Below, piece by piece: positions 15,496-17,548 of a DNA stretch of 17,548 nucleotides. The DNA is taken from positions 1 through 17,548 of the forward strand of contig JBDLRH010000024.1 of the NCBI GenBank assembly GCA_039800165.1, read 5' to 3'. Each line of letters starts with the position of its first letter. Position 1 is the first letter of the stretch. The position numbers and the translations under genes are program-made. The stretch is from JBDLRH01 sp039800165. GTDB taxonomy: Bacteria; Pseudomonadota; Gammaproteobacteria; Burkholderiales; Burkholderiaceae_C. The notes beneath the pieces were generated by a model. It was not told the origin of the DNA. It made no database searches and saw only the letters and a program-made list of their open reading frames with translations.

Positions 15496-16812
15496 GTGTT
15501 CTCCCAGGTGCGCTACCAACTGCCCCAACAGATCACTGTCGTTTCACACGACAGCACACATAGCCCACCAGCAGCCAAGCCTGCCACCAAGCCCAAGCCT
15601 GCTGCCACGCTCTCTGATCTTCCTGCGGCTGCAGCACCCCTGATCCATCTGCGCGATGGTGAAGTAGTGCTATTCAAGATCGCTCGCAGCGGCTACTGGC
15701 AGGCACGCTTCAGGCTTCAGTCACCACGCTGGATTCGCTTCAGCACTCGCCAGCGCAACATGGCTGCTGCGGCTCGCACAGCCTGCGAACGCTACGACGA
15801 AGCAAGATTCCGCGAACGCCATGGCTTGGCACCAGTTGTCAAACGCTTTGCGGATGTGGCGCAAGCCTGCGTGGCAGATCTCAAGCAGGACATCGCTGCA
15901 GGCACTGGGCGTCGTGTCTACACAGCCTACATAGGCGTCATCGAACGCTACTTCATCCCCTTCTTTGGGCAACGCTATCTCACCACGCTCACAGCCAAGG
16001 ACATCTCTGAGTTCGAAGCCTGGCGCAATCAGCAGATGCGACGCCCACCCAGCGCCAGCACCCTGCTGACATTTACCAGTGCCTTCAACCGCATCCACCA
16101 GACTGCCATTGCCAGAGGCTGGATCAGCGACAAGGTACCCATACCCAGGCTCACAGCCAAGGGCGAGCCAGGCAAGCCACGCCCAGCGTTCACCACTGCG
16201 GAAGTAGCACTATTGCGTGAACACCTTGCCACCTGGCATCAGGGCGTTCAGGGCAAGACAGGCGAATTGCGGCGCTTGCTGCGCGACTTGGTAGATGTGC
16301 TGTTGCTCACAGGCATGCGGCAGGGCACAGAGAGCATGAACCTGGAGTGGCGCTACTGCCAATGGCATCTGGACAAGGGCGTGCGCTACCTGCGCATCTG
16401 GGTATCAGGCAAGACAGGACCACGCTGGCTGATTGCCAAGCATGAGTGTGTTCGTGCGCTGCAGCGGCTGCATCAGGAGCAGCCAGACATCGCGCACCTG
16501 CCGTTCGACACAGTGATTGAGCAGGAGTTGCCCTTGCGGGTGTTCAGGTTCGCGGATGGCACGCAGCCCTACGAGTTCACGCATGTGTTTCGCAGGCTCA
16601 TGGCTGAACTCCGACTTGCCAAGGACGCAGGGGGCGGCACACGCAGCCTCTACAGCCTCAGGCATACCTACGCCACACAGGAACTGCTGTCAGGCATGGA
16701 CATCCACACGTTGGCGCGGCAGATGGGAACCAGCGTCGTCATGCTTGAGCGGCACTACAGCAAATTGACAGCGACACTTGCTGCGGATAGATTGGCATCA
16801 GACGTCGCTTGA
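15496..16812 (+). CDS. Tyrosine recombinase / phage-type integrase
   Basis: Site-specific recombinase, about 438 residues from GTG 15496, which has TGGAG seven bases upstream. GTG 15460 is an alternative; the frame continues up to 15349, but that start lies inside the tRNA terminator. An N-terminal segment VVLFKIARSGYWQARFRL is followed by a SAM-like core-binding domain (RVYTAYIGVIERYFIPFFGQRYL), then the catalytic domain: Arg I in LLTGMRQGTE (16318), the second box YSLRHTYAT with Arg at 16660, and the Tyr nucleophile in LERHYSKL (16756). The His of HxxR is Tyr and the usual LGH is MGT. Its position just beyond a tRNA 3' end and its lower GC mark it as the integrase of an integrated element. 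Confidence 0.93.
   Translation: MFSQVRYQLPQQITVVSHDSTHSPPAAKPATKPKPAATLSDLPAAAAPLIHLRDGEVVLFKIARSGYWQARFRLQSPRWIRFSTRQRNMAAAARTACERYDEARFRERHGLAPVVKRFADVAQACVADLKQDIAAGTGRRVYTAYIGVIERYFIPFFGQRYLTTLTAKDISEFEAWRNQQMRRPPSASTLLTFTSAFNRIHQTAIARGWISDKVPIPRLTAKGEPGKPRPAFTTAEVALLREHLATWHQGVQGKTGELRRLLRDLVDVLLLTGMRQGTESMNLEWRYCQWHLDKGVRYLRIWVSGKTGPRWLIAKHECVRALQRLHQEQPDIAHLPFDTVIEQELPLRVFRFADGTQPYEFTHVFRRLMAELRLAKDAGGGTRSLYSLRHTYATQELLSGMDIHTLARQMGTSVVMLERHYSKLTATLAADRLASDVA
16765..16793 (+). promoter_or_regulatory. Sigma-70-type promoter inside the 3' end of the integrase gene
   Basis: Perfect -35 TTGACA (16765-16770), 17-bp spacer, -10 TAGATT (16788-16793, 4 of 6). Predicted transcription start near 16800, about 36 bases before the next gene's ATG. 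It overlaps codons for the last integrase residues, so chance is possible, but spacing and location suit the downstream gene. Confidence 0.6.
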
Positions 16813-16835
16813 CTATCCCTCCCAGAAGAGCCCCA

Positions 16836-17300
16836 ATGAAAGTATTTAGATACCTGTTCGCGAGTATTGTTTCAGCCACGTTTTTTGTTAATTATGCAAG
16901 CGGGCAATCATTTAAATCAGTTTTTGTCTTCTCAGAAGACGACGACCCAGACTCCAGAAAGTGTCAAACAAGCAGTCAATCAGTTGAATCTGCGGCAGAA
17001 TCTGCACTACGATTCAATCGAATATCAATTTCTACCAATAGAAGCACAGAGGTAAAACTTCATATATCCCCCGTAGTTCTGTCGCTTACAGAACGGTTCT
17101 GCGCAGCCAACGTCAGAATAACTTTCTTAAAATACGCACCCACCGCAATCAGCGAAAGCCAAAAGCCCATTTGGGCATCGCACGTATTTTGCACAAGATC
17201 TACGCTATTTGCCTACGATCGCAACGAAATACAAAATAGAATAAATTTAAAAGTGAAGCAGATGGTTGACGAGTGCATCTCCGAAATTGAAAAAAACTAG
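16836..17300 (+). CDS. Exported protein of unknown function with four mature cysteines
   Basis: A 154-residue protein I do not recognise. MKVFRYLFASIVSATFFVNY is a Sec signal peptide with likely cleavage after ASG (before QSFKS). The mature part has an acidic patch (EDDDPDSRKC) and exactly four cysteines (in KCQT, FCAAN, FCTRS, DECIS), enough for two disulfides if exported. The C-terminus is helical and charged (VKQMVDECISEIEKN). The start at 16836 is favoured over TTG 16809 because the signal peptide begins there; AGAAGAG six or more bases upstream is a modest ribosome site. Base content is near 35-40% GC, far below the chromosome, with AT-rich codons (ATA, TTA, AGA), so it is horizontally acquired cargo. 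Secretion is well supported; any role (effector, inhibitor, immunity or surface protein) is not. Confidence 0.72.
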   Translation: MKVFRYLFASIVSATFFVNYASGQSFKSVFVFSEDDDPDSRKCQTSSQSVESAAESALRFNRISISTNRSTEVKLHISPVVLSLTERFCAANVRITFLKYAPTAISESQKPIWASHVFCTRSTLFAYDRNEIQNRINLKVKQMVDECISEIEKN

Positions 17301-17315
17301 TCAGCCAGTTAATAT
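17287..17315 (+). promoter_or_regulatory. Sigma-70-type promoter before the 63-residue gene
   Basis: TTGAAA (17287-17292, 5 of 6), 17-bp spacer, TAATAT (17310-17315, 4 of 6 including the key A2 and T6). Predicted start near 17322, 15 bases before ATG 17337. AT-rich surroundings raise the chance-match rate. Confidence 0.5.
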
Positions 17316-17336
17316 GCTTTATTGAGCAAGTGATTT

Positions 17337-17528
17337 ATGCACAAAGTAAACATGTTATGCTACTTAACGAGTTTGGCGCTCACGGCAAGTATTTGCACAT
17401 CTATGTCAATGGACTTTGGGCAATATCCTGCGGAGTCAATTGAGCACGGGGGAGGATGTAAGAAAAATTCGCCGCCTGGGCTGTGCTGTCATAGACAGTC
17501 TTCAACTGGCACAGTTCACTGTCATTGA
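17337..17528 (+). CDS. Small Cys/His-rich exported protein of unknown function
   Basis: A 63-residue protein. ATG 17337 is used; a second Met at 17352 is possible. A hydrophobic N-terminus (MLCYLTSLALTASICTSMS) looks like a signal peptide; Cys20 is not in a good lipobox. The mature part is dense in Cys and His: HGGGCKKNSPPGLCC, then HRQSSTGTVHCH at the very end (Cys41, 50, 51, 62). The ending matches a pattern I associate with small secreted or YHYH-type proteins, CH-x(5)-TG-x(2)-HCH, which suggests metal binding or a disulfide-stabilised peptide. GAGCAAG upstream is a weak ribosome site. AT-rich like its neighbour and 36 bp downstream of it, so island cargo. Length and motif argue for a real gene, but homologs must be checked. 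Confidence 0.6.
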   Translation: MHKVNMLCYLTSLALTASICTSMSMDFGQYPAESIEHGGGCKKNSPPGLCCHRQSSTGTVHCH

Positions 17529-17548
17529 TTTTTCAGAGAATTTATACA

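Overview
The window is GC-rich chromosomal DNA from a proteobacterium, most likely a betaproteobacterium of the order Burkholderiales (Comamonadaceae-like). The evidence is the dusB-fis-purH gene order, a short Fis, a gene series of the ubiH-like/dsbC/M61/DUF3108 type, and codon use strongly biased to G/C in the third position. A counted 60-base sample at 6241 has 47 G/C. The last 2 kb differ: 35 of 60 at 15841, 22 of 60 at 16861 and 20 of 60 at 17221. That gradient marks an acquired element.

Region 1 (1-2746, minus strand) is a compact operon: dusB (tRNA dihydrouridine synthase), fis (nucleoid protein, overlapping dusB by four bases) and purH (last two steps of IMP synthesis, cut by the left edge). 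Region 2 (2863-5397) holds a small DedA/YqaA-type membrane protein on the plus strand, facing ychF (the universal Obg-like ATPase) and a MOSC-domain protein on the minus strand.

Region 3 (5434-10477, plus strand) is a run of four genes: a UbiH/COQ6-type FAD monooxygenase, periplasmic disulfide isomerase DsbC, an M61 peptidase with a PDZ domain, and a membrane-anchored DUF3108 protein. The last three are tightly spaced or overlapping and probably form one transcript. The monooxygenase starts 36 bp from the divergent MOSC gene, with facing -10 elements placed so close to both ATGs that leaderless transcripts are likely.

Region 4 (10526-14017) is a phenylacetate/acyl-CoA catabolic block. paaG, paaI and paaK run on the minus strand (ring-epoxide isomerase, thioesterase, phenylacetate-CoA ligase), and a PaaF-like enoyl-CoA hydratase runs divergently. 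A perfect 7-2-7 palindrome lies between them, over the -35 regions of both candidate promoters, and is probably a TetR-family (PaaR-like) operator. The epoxidase genes paaABCDE, and paaH, paaJ and paaZ, are not in the window. Two tandem paralogous c-type cytochromes follow (14126-15212).

Region 5 (15258-17548) begins with a CAT-anticodon tRNA and its terminator, then a tyrosine recombinase whose coding region starts about 160 bp beyond the tRNA. Behind it are two small AT-rich genes for unrecognised exported proteins, each with its own sigma-70-type promoter. This is the integrase end of a genomic island or prophage integrated at the tRNA; the rest lies beyond the right edge. The most novel material is here: a 154-residue secreted orphan with four mature cysteines and a 63-residue Cys/His-rich small exported protein.
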